Shown: piece after piece, positions 25,933-33,786 of the stretch | Numbering within the stretch: the first letter of the stretch is position 1 | How the letters are laid out: each line of letters begins with the position of its first letter | Origin: Neobacillus sp. WH10 | GTDB taxonomy: Bacteria; Bacillota; Bacilli; Bacillales; Cytobacillaceae | Direction: 5' to 3' | DNA: 64,000 bases | NCBI RefSeq assembly: GCF_030123405.1 | Contig: NZ_CP126110.1 | Span: forward strand, 3,286,001 to 3,350,000 | Notes under the pieces: model-generated | What the model was told of the DNA's origin: nothing | The model's input: only the letters and a program-made list of their open reading frames with translations | Database searches by the model: none | Made by a program: the position numbers and the translations under genes

Positions 25933-26163
25933 GTGGACAAGGTTACATGTATTGCCTATCTTCTATACAAGTCTTCTATGAATCAAGACATCAGAGAAAA
26001 AGCCATCCAATTGTTGAATGGCGATGTGTCAATTCGCGATCTCAAAAGAAATGTTTCACTCCAACCTCATCTAGTTATTGCAGAATCGTTACTGAAGAAG
26101 AACAAAATAGATAAAAACCAAGTGCAAATTTTTGCTGAAGAATTTTTGATGATTGAAGTTTAA
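25933..26163 (+). CDS. Hypothetical helical protein
   Basis: A 76-residue protein starting at GTG 25933, seven bases after GGGGG; the longer reading from 25864 lacks a site. The product is helical and moderately charged (DIREKAIQLLNGDVSIRDLK, then LVIAESLLKKNKIDKNQVQ). It has no membrane segment or metal motif. A terminator follows directly. The family is not recognised. Confidence 0.6.
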   Translation: MDKVTCIAYLLYKSSMNQDIREKAIQLLNGDVSIRDLKRNVSLQPHLVIAESLLKKNKIDKNQVQIFAEEFLMIEV

Positions 26164-26188
26164 AGCTTCCTTTTGGAAGTTTTTTTAG
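26164..26188 (+). terminator. Intrinsic terminator
   Basis: AGCTTCC and GGAAGTT arms with a TTTT loop and T run, right after the stop. Confidence 0.85.
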
Positions 26189-26225
26189 TATTCTTCAAAT
26201 AAAATATTAAACCAGCCATGTCCAC

Positions 26226-26248
26226 TAACAATTGTCGAACAATTGTTA
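26226..26248. promoter_or_regulatory. Candidate operator upstream of the stress peptide gene
   Basis: TAACAATTGT and ACAATTGTTA flank a CGA centre, giving perfect 10-base arms. The style resembles MarR-family operators. It lies about 190 bases upstream of the gene at 26437. Confidence 0.6.
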
Positions 26249-26299
26249 TCATAAATTTCGAGTTAAATGAATATTTTAAAGCGTTGTGTCATTTTTTAA

Positions 26300-26400
26300 A
26301 GAAAACTCTCCGAATCGGCAGCCCCTAAGGCGAAGACAGAGGCGTAGTTAGACATATGACTGATAGGAAAGTTATTCTTTCCTATCGGCAAAGATTACAC
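26300..26400 (+). promoter_or_regulatory. Structured leader upstream of the stress peptide gene
   Basis: A GC-richer block (about 26310-26350) precedes a perfect ten-base stem GATAGGAAAG/CTTTCCTATC at 26371-26395 with a five-base loop and no T run. It ends about 35 bases before the ATG of the next gene. I could not match it to a known riboswitch class. Confidence 0.5.
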
Positions 26401-26436
26401 GACAAACCATTATCATATAAAGAAAGGTGATTTTTT

Positions 26437-26571
26437 ATGGTACAAGTGGAAGTAACAATAACCTTCGAAGGAAAATCCTATTTGACGAATGTCATTACCA
26501 ATCGGGAAACTTCTGATGATGAAATATTACGCCTTGCCTATGAACAAGTTAAAAAGCAATGGAAGAAGTAG
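26437..26571 (+). CDS. BA3454-family stress response peptide
   Basis: An unlisted 44-residue gene with GAAAGGTG upstream of ATG 26437. The product begins MVQVEVTITFEGKSYLTNVI and ends LAYEQVKKQWKK, two strands followed by a helix. It resembles the small BA3454 family of stress-response proteins in the Bacillus cereus group as I remember it. A palindromic candidate operator and a structured leader lie upstream, and a shared terminator follows. Biochemical function is unknown. Confidence 0.62.
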   Translation: MVQVEVTITFEGKSYLTNVITNRETSDDEILRLAYEQVKKQWKK

Positions 26572-26584
26572 TTTATTAAAAATG

Positions 26585-26625
26585 AAAAAGCTGCAGAATT
26601 CGCTTAAGAATTCTACAGCTTTTTT
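26585..26625. terminator. Bidirectional terminator
   Basis: AAAAAGCTG-AGAATTC and GAATTCT-CAGCTTTTT arms with one mismatch, between the stress peptide and helD. Confidence 0.9.
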
Positions 26626-28959
26626 CTATAAGTTCATTTTTAACTCATACAATTCTTTTGACATTGTTTCCATAAGTGGACTAATACCATCTGTTGTAAA
26701 CATATACAATTCATGCATGGCACGTGTACAAACTGTATAGAATAATTTTCTCTCACTTTCACACTTGTATTGAGAGCTATCATAAAGAATGACTGCATCA
26801 AATTCGATCCCTTTTGCCAAATAGGACGGAATCACAAGATTGCCTTTTTCAAAGGAAACAGTTCCTTTTTCAATTAAATGAAGTGGAACTTCGTTTTTAA
26901 GAGCCTCAAAAACTTCCTTGCTTTCTGCAGCAGTCCTGCAAATAACCGCTATTGTGCGATGCCCCTCATTTTTAAATGCCTTCATTTTTGAAAGAATAGC
27001 ACTATTCAACTTGGTATGTTCTACTCCTTCAATAGTCGGCTTCCGACCATTACGGTTAAATGGTTCTATTTTTTCACCACCTTCAATCAACCCGCTTGTA
27101 AATTCGACTATTTCCCTCGTAGAACGATAGGTTTTTGTTAACACAAACGTAGCAACATCTTCATCGCTATTATTAAAATCCGTAAGAACGGTCTCTGAAC
27201 CCGTCGCTCCAGAAAAAATCGCTTGATTGAAGTCACCCAGCAGGGTCATTTTGCTATAAGGGAAAAGCCTTTGAATAAATGCGAACTGAATCGGTGAATA
27301 ATCCTGTGCCTCATCAATAAATATATGACGAATGGCGGTGTTTGATTTTCGACCCTCAATTAAATCCTGAAGATATACATATGGAGTCGTATCTTCATAC
27401 GGAATAACCATGCGGCTAAACTTCTCTACCGCTAGCTTGCAAATTTTTGACCAGTTTGGCGGAAGGGTTTCTTCTGATTTTACAACTTGTTCAAATAATT
27501 GCAGATAAACTTGAGTGGTATCAATGAATTTTAAATTCTTCACCCTTGAGAATAATGGCTTAAATTTTTCCTTAACGACCATTTCGGCAAGAAGTTTTTG
27601 TTCCCACTCTAAATCATCAAATGTATTGTCCGAAAAACGATTTTTTTCTTGGAGCTTTTTGAATACATCCAAATAATCCTCTTTTTCAAGAAATTGTATT
27701 TCTTCCTCCACCCAACTTTTAGATTGTTCCCGTTTCATAGCACGCCTTAATTCTTTTAGTAACCAATCCTTGACAAGCTGAATTCTGTTTGGGATTGAGT
27801 AGCCTTTATCTAGAGAATAAAAATAATCATGAATTTCCTTTTTCGAAATTATTACATCTCCTCTAAAGGATAAATCCATATAAATTAAGCCTTGACTAGA
27901 TAATTTGGACGCATATTGATCAATGATTTTTTTAAAATCCAGGCTTGCCTTAAAGCGGATTCCTTCTATTCTTGTTTGATAACCTTGATCATTTCTCCCA
28001 CTGAGCAGATACTCCATTTGTGTGAAAGGGTCCTCTACATCAAACACTTTTCCAAGCCTGTGATTTAAATATTCCTGGAAAGTAGATTGTTGCATATTTT
28101 CTTCTCCCAGCTCAGGCAATACGGTAGCAACATAACTGTTAAAAAGAGGGTTCGGTGAAAAAAGCATAATGTTTTCCGAATTTAATGTCCCTCGATAACG
28201 ATACAGCAAATACGCTACACGTTGAAGCGCTGCAGAGGTTTTGCCGCTTCCTGCAGCCCCTTGAACGAGAAGGATTTTACTACATTCATTTCGAATAATT
28301 TCATTTTGCTCCCGCTGAATCGTGGCAACAATACTCTTCATTTGAGTACTCGCATTGTTACCAAGGACTTCCTGAAGCATTTCATCCCCGATTGTTACAC
28401 CTGTATCAAACATACCTTTAATTTCTGAATTCCTAATTATAAATTGGCGTTTTAAAGTAATTTCTCCTTCGATTGTTCCTTCAGGTGTATTATATTTTGC
28501 TTCACCTGGAGAGTAGTCGTAGTAAAGACTGGATATTGGTGCCCGCCAATCATAGATTAAGAAATTTTCATCGTGTTCATCCATCAATGATGAGATTCCT
28601 AAATAAACTTTATCAGGTGATTTTTCGCCTTTTTCAAAAAAATCAATCCGCCCAAAATATGGCGAATATTTTAATCTGGCGAGTGTTTTCAGGTGTTTAT
28701 CCAATTGTTTATGTGTTCGCTCACGCTCAGATAGAAGTTCAGCTTGCTGCTTTATACTTGCCGCCGTTTCAATAATATCATCCGGGTCATCTAAATTAAC
28801 GGTTACATCCTCCCAAAAGGTTTTACGAAGTTCAAGAACATCTGAGCGAACCTTACCAGTATTTTGGTTTAAGTTGTTTACCTTTTGATCAATTTCCTCA
28901 ACTACTGAACTGACTCTTTCTTGCTCTAACTGCCAGTCTTTGTTTTCTAAATCGCTCAT
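26626..28959 (-). CDS. helD: RNA polymerase recycling motor HelD
   Basis: A 777-residue UvrD/Rep-like ATPase of the HelD group, which frees stalled RNA polymerase from nucleic acid. It has an N-terminal coiled coil (about residues 5-100) that enters the polymerase secondary channel, Walker A GAAGSGKT at 234-241, Walker B IFIDEAQDYSPIQF, the motif LGDFNQAIF, and C-terminal helicase motifs with KGIEFDAVILYDSSQ. Length matches B. subtilis HelD (774). It is monocistronic, starting behind GGAGAGTGG. Confidence 0.93.
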   Translation of the reverse strand: MSDLENKDWQLEQERVSSVVEEIDQKVNNLNQNTGKVRSDVLELRKTFWEDVTVNLDDPDDIIETAASIKQQAELLSERERTHKQLDKHLKTLARLKYSPYFGRIDFFEKGEKSPDKVYLGISSLMDEHDENFLIYDWRAPISSLYYDYSPGEAKYNTPEGTIEGEITLKRQFIIRNSEIKGMFDTGVTIGDEMLQEVLGNNASTQMKSIVATIQREQNEIIRNECSKILLVQGAAGSGKTSAALQRVAYLLYRYRGTLNSENIMLFSPNPLFNSYVATVLPELGEENMQQSTFQEYLNHRLGKVFDVEDPFTQMEYLLSGRNDQGYQTRIEGIRFKASLDFKKIIDQYASKLSSQGLIYMDLSFRGDVIISKKEIHDYFYSLDKGYSIPNRIQLVKDWLLKELRRAMKREQSKSWVEEEIQFLEKEDYLDVFKKLQEKNRFSDNTFDDLEWEQKLLAEMVVKEKFKPLFSRVKNLKFIDTTQVYLQLFEQVVKSEETLPPNWSKICKLAVEKFSRMVIPYEDTTPYVYLQDLIEGRKSNTAIRHIFIDEAQDYSPIQFAFIQRLFPYSKMTLLGDFNQAIFSGATGSETVLTDFNNSDEDVATFVLTKTYRSTREIVEFTSGLIEGGEKIEPFNRNGRKPTIEGVEHTKLNSAILSKMKAFKNEGHRTIAVICRTAAESKEVFEALKNEVPLHLIEKGTVSFEKGNLVIPSYLAKGIEFDAVILYDSSQYKCESERKLFYTVCTRAMHELYMFTTDGISPLMETMSKELYELKMNL

Positions 28960-29117
28960 TTAACCACTCTCCTGATTAAATTTAGATCCATCTGCTTGAC
29001 AACTACAGAAAACTATGTTAATGTTAAAATAGGTTATTTATAATTATTTTTAACATCAACATTTTATACCAAAAGTCATTCTATCATACTCCCTTTTTAT
29101 TTTCAAGGGCAGATTTT

Positions 29118-29173
29118 AATATTCAAAAATAAAACGCCACTTCTTCAGTTGTGGCGTTTTATTTTTGAATATT
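29118..29173. terminator. Very long perfect inverted repeat at the end of the membrane protein gene
   Basis: Perfect 23-base arms around a ten-base loop (29118-29140 and 29151-29173). The arm core is AAAACGCCAC/GTGGCGTTTT, flanked by A/T runs. The stop codon of the minus-strand gene (29145-29147) lies in the loop, so the last codons are inside the stem. Confidence 0.85.
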
Positions 29174-30020
29174 CGCTCTTATCCCCTTCTCCATAAACCC
29201 ACACTCTGTATTGTCCAAAAATGAAAACCATTATTATTCTTACTAATAAATATTCAAAAAATTGAAGTTTATTTTTTAATAGCTTGATTCTTTCAAAAAA
29301 ATAATTTAAACATGCTCCAAACAGGATTACACTTAGCTTGGCAATAACACCATTTTGTTTTTTCAGTGAAAACGCAGTGAATAGCGAAAATGTGATGGAA
29401 TATAAAGGCGATAAAATAAAATGTTCCTTCCATGAATGATATCTGCCCAAGCCAAATCGGAATTTGCGAAAGATGGCCAAAAATAAAAATAAATTTGTTT
29501 CTGTTACCATAACCATCAAAAAAAAGGATACAAAACGAACGATTGTATTATTTTTTACAATATAGTTATACCAAGTATCGCTCAATCTAAAATAAAATGG
29601 CAGGAGAATTAAGGTATATCCAGTTTTCCACCATGAATGTTGATAGATCCTAAGCCGTAAAAATAGTAGTTCTATTAATGAAAAGTAAATGCTCCCTAAT
29701 ACCTTTACGGGCCACCCCAATTTAAAAATGGTTAAGAAAACTGCAGTAAATGGAATAAATACTGCTTGGGATAAAACAGCTCCAAATATATTATCAAGAA
29801 AGTGGTTTTTTAATACCTTCGGTTTATAGGTATATGCTTTGAATAAGTTTAAAACAATGTACTCCAATAGATAGGCAAATCCCATATTGGAAACAAGCAA
29901 TACAAAAATACTTTTTCTATTTTTGTTCTTATAAAAAGTCAAACCAAGGAGGAAGGTATGGATCAATAATAAAATAATAAAAGGAAAACTATATCTATTT
30001 ATTCTCCTCAAACAAACCAT
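29145..30020 (-). CDS. Hypothetical polytopic membrane protein (CBO0543-like)
   Basis: About 291 residues, basic, with eight or so hydrophobic helices. The middle region (FGAVLSQAVFIPFTAVFLTI, GWPVKVLGSIYFSLIELLFL, HSWWKTGYTLILLPFYF) resembles the CBO0543-type membrane proteins of bacilli. The start is taken at ATG 30020; a TTG nine bases later is also well placed after AGAAGGG. The longer reading from 30104 has no binding site. Function unknown. Confidence 0.7.
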   Translation of the reverse strand: MVCLRRINRYSFPFIILLLIHTFLLGLTFYKNKNRKSIFVLLVSNMGFAYLLEYIVLNLFKAYTYKPKVLKNHFLDNIFGAVLSQAVFIPFTAVFLTIFKLGWPVKVLGSIYFSLIELLFLRLRIYQHSWWKTGYTLILLPFYFRLSDTWYNYIVKNNTIVRFVSFFLMVMVTETNLFLFLAIFRKFRFGLGRYHSWKEHFILSPLYSITFSLFTAFSLKKQNGVIAKLSVILFGACLNYFFERIKLLKNKLQFFEYLLVRIIMVFIFGQYRVWVYGEGDKSEYSKIKRHN

Positions 30021-30181
30021 TCCCTTCTCAGCATTACTGTTATTAATAGTATTAGAAAAAATGTAAAAATAATTAATAATAATTGGTTGACAATACAGTG
30101 GCAATCAACATATAATTTATCTTGAAATCAGTTATTTTAATTTCGAGATAAATAAATTCAAAACAAAATGGAGGCAATAAA

Positions 30182-30715
30182 ATGGTTAAAACTAAATGGG
30201 CTTTAGATCCTGTACACAGCAGTGTAGATTTTTCTGTTCGTCACATGATGATTGCAAACGTAAAGGGTACTTTTAATAGCTTCAACGCAAAGATTGAAGC
30301 AGAGCCAACTGATTTAACAACTGCAAACATTGAATTCTCAGTTGAAACAGCAAGTGTAGACACTCGCAATAAAGATCGCGATGCTCACCTAGTATCTGCA
30401 GATTTCTTTGATGTCGAAAATCATCCTAATATGACGTTCAAATCAATTAGTATCGAAAAAACTGATGAAGGAGAATACAATGTTACGGGTGATTTAACAC
30501 TTCGCGGTGTAACAAAACAAGAAACTTTCGCGGTAACTTTCGAAGGTCAAGGAAAAGATCCATGGGGAAATGAAAAGGCTGGTTTCAGTGCATCAGGTAC
30601 TGTTAACCGTTCAGATTATGGCTTAGTTTGGAATGCTGCACTTGAAACAGGCGGTGTTCTAGTTGGTGACAAAGTGAAAATCAACCTGCAAATCCAAGCA
30701 GCTAAAGCTGAATAA
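30182..30715 (+). CDS. YceI family protein
   Basis: A 177-residue lipocalin-like beta-barrel of the YceI family, which binds isoprenoid-type lipids in known members. It shows the opening WALDPVHSSVDFSVRHMM, SVDTRNKDRDAHL, the TGDLTLRGVTK strand and the closing FSASGTVNRSDYGL. No signal peptide is visible, so this member is likely cytoplasmic, as is common in Firmicutes. The ribosome binding site is GGAGG. Monocistronic, with a strong terminator. Confidence 0.93.
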   Translation: MVKTKWALDPVHSSVDFSVRHMMIANVKGTFNSFNAKIEAEPTDLTTANIEFSVETASVDTRNKDRDAHLVSADFFDVENHPNMTFKSISIEKTDEGEYNVTGDLTLRGVTKQETFAVTFEGQGKDPWGNEKAGFSASGTVNRSDYGLVWNAALETGGVLVGDKVKINLQIQAAKAE

Positions 30716-30725
30716 TTTTATAATA

Positions 30726-30754
30726 AATAGGCTGTTTCCAATGAACAGCCTATT
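30726..30754 (+). terminator. Terminator after yceI-like gene
   Basis: AATAGGCTGTT and AACAGCCTATT arms, seven-base loop, T run. Confidence 0.9.
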
Positions 30755-30960
30755 TTACGTCTTTAAATTTTTATAAAATAGTCGTCTTTTTCAAAATAAT
30801 TCTCCCCTCATACTGCCTCATAAACTGTATTGCAATTATTTCTTTCAGTAATACTACCTTAATTTCTAATTTTATTTTGGATGTGAATTTGTGAAGAAGT
30901 TTTAATGAGTCCCTCTGAAAATTTTTTAGAATATTTTTAAAAAAACCACTTTCCTTTTCT

Positions 30961-31020
30961 TTCAAATTTCATTATCATCTAATTAGATAATATTCTAATT
31001 AGATGATAATGAAATTTGAA
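30961..31020. repeat. 27-bp-arm perfect inverted repeat at the MFS gene start
   Basis: Two perfectly complementary 27-base arms separated by TAATAT. Each arm contains the self-palindrome TCTAATTAGA, so the DNA also offers two MarR-like sites. The right arm ends inside the ribosome binding site (GAAGGA, 31018-31023) of the following gene. Confidence 0.85.
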
Positions 31021-31030
31021 GGACAAAAAT

Positions 31031-32258
31031 ATGTTTCAAGTTTTAAAAAAAGAAAATTCCTACCGAAAATTATTTATTGCAGGGATTATTAATGGTGTTG
31101 GAGATCGTTTTAGTCAAGTTGCTATGTTGGCATTGATCCTAAATATTACAGGCTCGGGTTTGTCTGTTGGAATTACAATGGCAGTAAGAATGCTCCCCTT
31201 CCTGTTGTTTGGCCCCTTTAGCAGCAGCATGGCAGAAAGATGGACCCGAAAAACGCTGTTACAAATTACTGATTTTTCAAGGGCTCTGATCGGTGTTTCC
31301 TTTTTATTTATCCAATCTGCTGATGATATGTGGATTATTTATGTAGGCTCTTTCCTATTATCTTGTGGTGAGGCCTTATATGCTCCCACAAGGAAAACGA
31401 GTATACCAGCCATTATTCAGCCTGTCCACATGAAAGAGGTAAATTCATGGGAACAGGTTTCGTTGGGGGTTGTTTTAATTGTTGGAGCCCTAAGCGGTGG
31501 AATTGTTTCCTTTCTTTTTGGTGCTAAGGCAGCCTTTTCAGTGAACATTTTATCTTTTTTAATCGCCGGTTTTATCATTCGCTCGATTCCAAGTCTTGAA
31601 TCAAATGAACCTATTAATAATGAGGAAAAGGAAAACAAGCATACTGGCAGAATGTTTCCTCTTATAATGGCTTCCTCTTTCTTATTAATGCTGATTACTT
31701 TTGATATTCTTGTTTCCATTAGTAAATGGTATCGAAAATGTTTTGCTAAGCGTCTATGCCGTTCAGACATTCCATGCAGGTGACCTTGGGGTTGGTATAA
31801 TTTATAGTGTATTAGGAATAGGTTTCATTATCAGCCCGCTTTTAACCAAATGGATTACTGGAAGATTTCTCTCTGTAGCGTTCATGTGCCTTTTTATGGA
31901 AGGCGTGATCTTATCTAGTATCAGCCAATCAAACTCATTTGTTCTTGTAGTTATCTTGTTTGGGATTTTAACGATATTTAGCGGGGTGGGTAACACCCTT
32001 CTAGATACGACAGTAATGCAAACCCTTCCGCCAAAATTCCATGGTCTGTACTTTGGCCTGTCAGCTACCATTGCCAATACCTTTATTGGAATATCTATGT
32101 TTATGACGGGAGTATTGTTAGAATTCATCTCACCACGGATGATGGGGCTAATCGGAGGCATTTTTTATTTAAGTCTTGGCATCATTTACTATTTATGGAC
32201 ACTACACATGAATCTTTCTGTTGAAAAAAATAAGCTGGCAATAGCTGCAGAAAATTAA
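31031..32258 (+). pseudogene. MFS transporter gene broken by a frameshift
   Basis: Two overlapping frames together encode one MFS_3-type exporter. The first runs from ATG 31031 (MFQVLKKENSYRKLFIAGII) through five or six helices to about 31715. The second continues the same protein from about 31710 (LFPLVNGIENVLLSVYAVQT) to LAIAAEN at 32258. Moving from the first to the second frame requires skipping one base near 31711-31720, so there is a one-base insertion (or two-base loss). Intact length would be about 408 residues. Either the gene is inactive or the assembly is wrong here. The inverted repeat at 30961 overlaps its translation start. Confidence 0.82.
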
Positions 32259-32329
32259 AATAAAAATTAAACGGGGTAATTGGTGGTTTTGTATAAATAA
32301 ATGATATTTCTCTTACTCCCTTGCTGAGT

Positions 32330-32560
32330 TTTTCCCTTCATAGCCCTTATGAATGACATTTCTATTGCTCTCTTACCCCTTATGAAGGCCTAATTCCTCT
32401 AGCATCCTCCCTGTTTTGGTCTTCATCCCCATTATGAAGGCCTAATCTCCCCGGCAACCTGCCATTTTTGGCCTTCATACTCCTTTTGAAGGACATTTCT
32501 CCTAGTCACATACCGAGTTCTGTCCTTCATAACTCTTATAATGGACATTTCTATTGCTCT
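32330..32560. repeat. Tandem palindromic repeat array B (52-bp period)
   Basis: Five units each carry a palindrome of the form CCTTCAT...ATGAAGG. CTTCAT occurs at 32421, 32473 and 32525, and the right arm (TGAAGG or variants) at 32383, 32435, 32487 and 32539, all exactly 52 apart. The first unit is 19 bases shorter and has its right arm at 32350. The 21-base segment after the palindrome in the first and last units is identical (starts GACATTTCTATTGC). It lies between the broken MFS gene and the L,D-transpeptidase. Confidence 0.85.
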
Positions 32561-32592
32561 CTTAAAAAGTTTTTTCCTTTTGTACCAAAAAT

Positions 32593-33081
32593 TCAAGGCC
32601 GAATACTAACGCTTGTTCCATTTGGAACCATTTCTGCGAGCTGCAAAACATCCCGATTATACATTCTCACGCAGCCATGTGAAACTGCTTTTCCAATCGA
32701 ACTCGGATCATTCGTCCCGTGAATCCCGTAGCCTTTTTTTGAAAGGGAAAGCCACAAAACTCCAAATGGACCTCCGGGATTATATTGACGATTAACTATA
32801 ACAAAATCTCCTGCTGGGGTATGTGTCAGCATCTTTCCAACAGCTATCGGATAAATTTTTACAAGCCTGCCATTATGATAGAGAGAAAGTTTTCTCTTTG
32901 CTACCGATATTTGAATCATGTAAGGTATTGAACTTGGTTCTGGCAACCCTGGAATTTGAATCTTTTGTCCTACATACAATTGACCAATTCCGGGATTGGC
33001 AGCATAAAGACTCTGAAGACTAACTCGGTAATCTCCCGAAATTGAACTCATTGTTTCACCAGACTTAACTATATGAATCAT
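32593..33081 (-). CDS. L,D-transpeptidase with LysM domain
   Basis: A 162-residue cell-wall enzyme starting at ATG 33081, six bases after GAGAGGTGG; the longer frame has no site. It has an N-terminal LysM peptidoglycan-binding domain (about residues 1-45, IHIVKSGETMSSISGDYRVS), then a YkuD catalytic domain with HGTNDPSSIGKAVSHGCVRM, where the Cys is the nucleophile and the first His pairs with it. No signal peptide is present, as in B. subtilis YkuD, a spore-associated enzyme. It forms or edits peptidoglycan cross-links. Confidence 0.94.
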   Translation of the reverse strand: MIHIVKSGETMSSISGDYRVSLQSLYAANPGIGQLYVGQKIQIPGLPEPSSIPYMIQISVAKRKLSLYHNGRLVKIYPIAVGKMLTHTPAGDFVIVNRQYNPGGPFGVLWLSLSKKGYGIHGTNDPSSIGKAVSHGCVRMYNRDVLQLAEMVPNGTSVSIRP

Positions 33082-33304
33082 ACCATCCCACCTCTCTTGT
33101 GCTAGCATATGCCTCTTCAAGAGAGCCGTTGCCTAAATAATACGGGATAAGGTGAAACTTCAACCAGTTGGGTTCATCCTGCACTGATTGTTAACTGAAC
33201 CAATCGGGCATTTACAGGCAGTTGATTTACTACTTATACTTTTAGTTATCCCAAAATCTTGAAGTTTGAATCTAACAGCCTGTTAATGCGGGATAATAAA
33301 AAAA

Positions 33305-33326
33305 CGCCTACCCAAGGATAGACGTA
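33305..33326 (-). terminator. Terminator after the CstR-like gene
   Basis: ACGCCTA and TAGACGT arms with one mismatch, eight-base loop, minus-strand T run of seven. Confidence 0.75.
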
Positions 33327-33333
33327 CTCCGGT

Positions 33334-33597
33334 TTACCTGCTTTTTACAAGCAGATTAACAGCCTCTTCAACAATCTTAGACGAGTCACCATTGCCCGCT
33401 TCCATTGATTCGCGAATGCAATGTTCGAGATTAGAACTGACAATGACAGCAATCGTCCTGTCAATCGCGGATCTTGCTGCGGAAAGCTGGGTAATGACTT
33501 CTTTGCAATCTTTACCTTCCTCAATCATTCTCAAAATTCCTTTTATTTGTCCTTCTGCCCGTTTTAACCGATTAATCGATTTATCATTGTAGATCAT
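33334..33597 (-). CDS. CsoR/RcnR-family repressor, CstR-like
   Basis: An 87-residue all-helical DUF156 repressor. C31 (GKDCKEV) and C60 (NLEHC) are at the spacing of the family's two cysteines. The position of the copper-ligand His in CsoR (25 residues after the first Cys) is N56 here. Loss of that His with both cysteines kept is the pattern of CstR-type persulfide sensors rather than copper sensors. It lies downstream of a class V aminotransferase gene in the same direction, but a terminator separates them. No sulfurtransferase gene was seen beside it. Confidence 0.85.
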   Translation of the reverse strand: MIYNDKSINRLKRAEGQIKGILRMIEEGKDCKEVITQLSAARSAIDRTIAVIVSSNLEHCIRESMEAGNGDSSKIVEEAVNLLVKSR

Positions 33598-33757
33598 TTA
33601 GTTTCACCTCTGTTAATTCGATTTTAAGCGATATTTAAACAGAAGTCTAACTCAACTCCTATTAAAAAATCAAATCCAATCCAGAATTATCTGCATAGCA
33701 TAATTTCATTATAACAAAACATACCAATACGGATATAAGTATATAAAACATAAAAAA

Positions 33758-33778
33758 ATTGGCCATTATTGACCAATT
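33758..33778 (-). terminator. Terminator after the class V aminotransferase
   Basis: AATTGG and CCAATT arms extended by imperfect pairs, with a minus-strand T run. Confidence 0.75.
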
Positions 33779-33786
33779 AAAAAAAA

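Noticed and set aside
26300..26400. Known riboswitch in the stress-peptide leader
   Set aside because: Compared by eye with c-di-GMP, glycine, SAM, FMN, TPP and lysine aptamers; none of their core sequences fit.
30771..30965. 64-codon minus-strand ORF between yceI and the MFS gene
   Set aside because: No ribosome binding site or recognisable protein features, and it lies in AT-rich intergenic sequence ending at the inverted repeat. The stretch otherwise shows nothing.
31600..31800. Programmed frameshift in the MFS gene
   Set aside because: No slippery heptamer with a downstream structure was evident at the frame change; mutation or sequence error is likelier.
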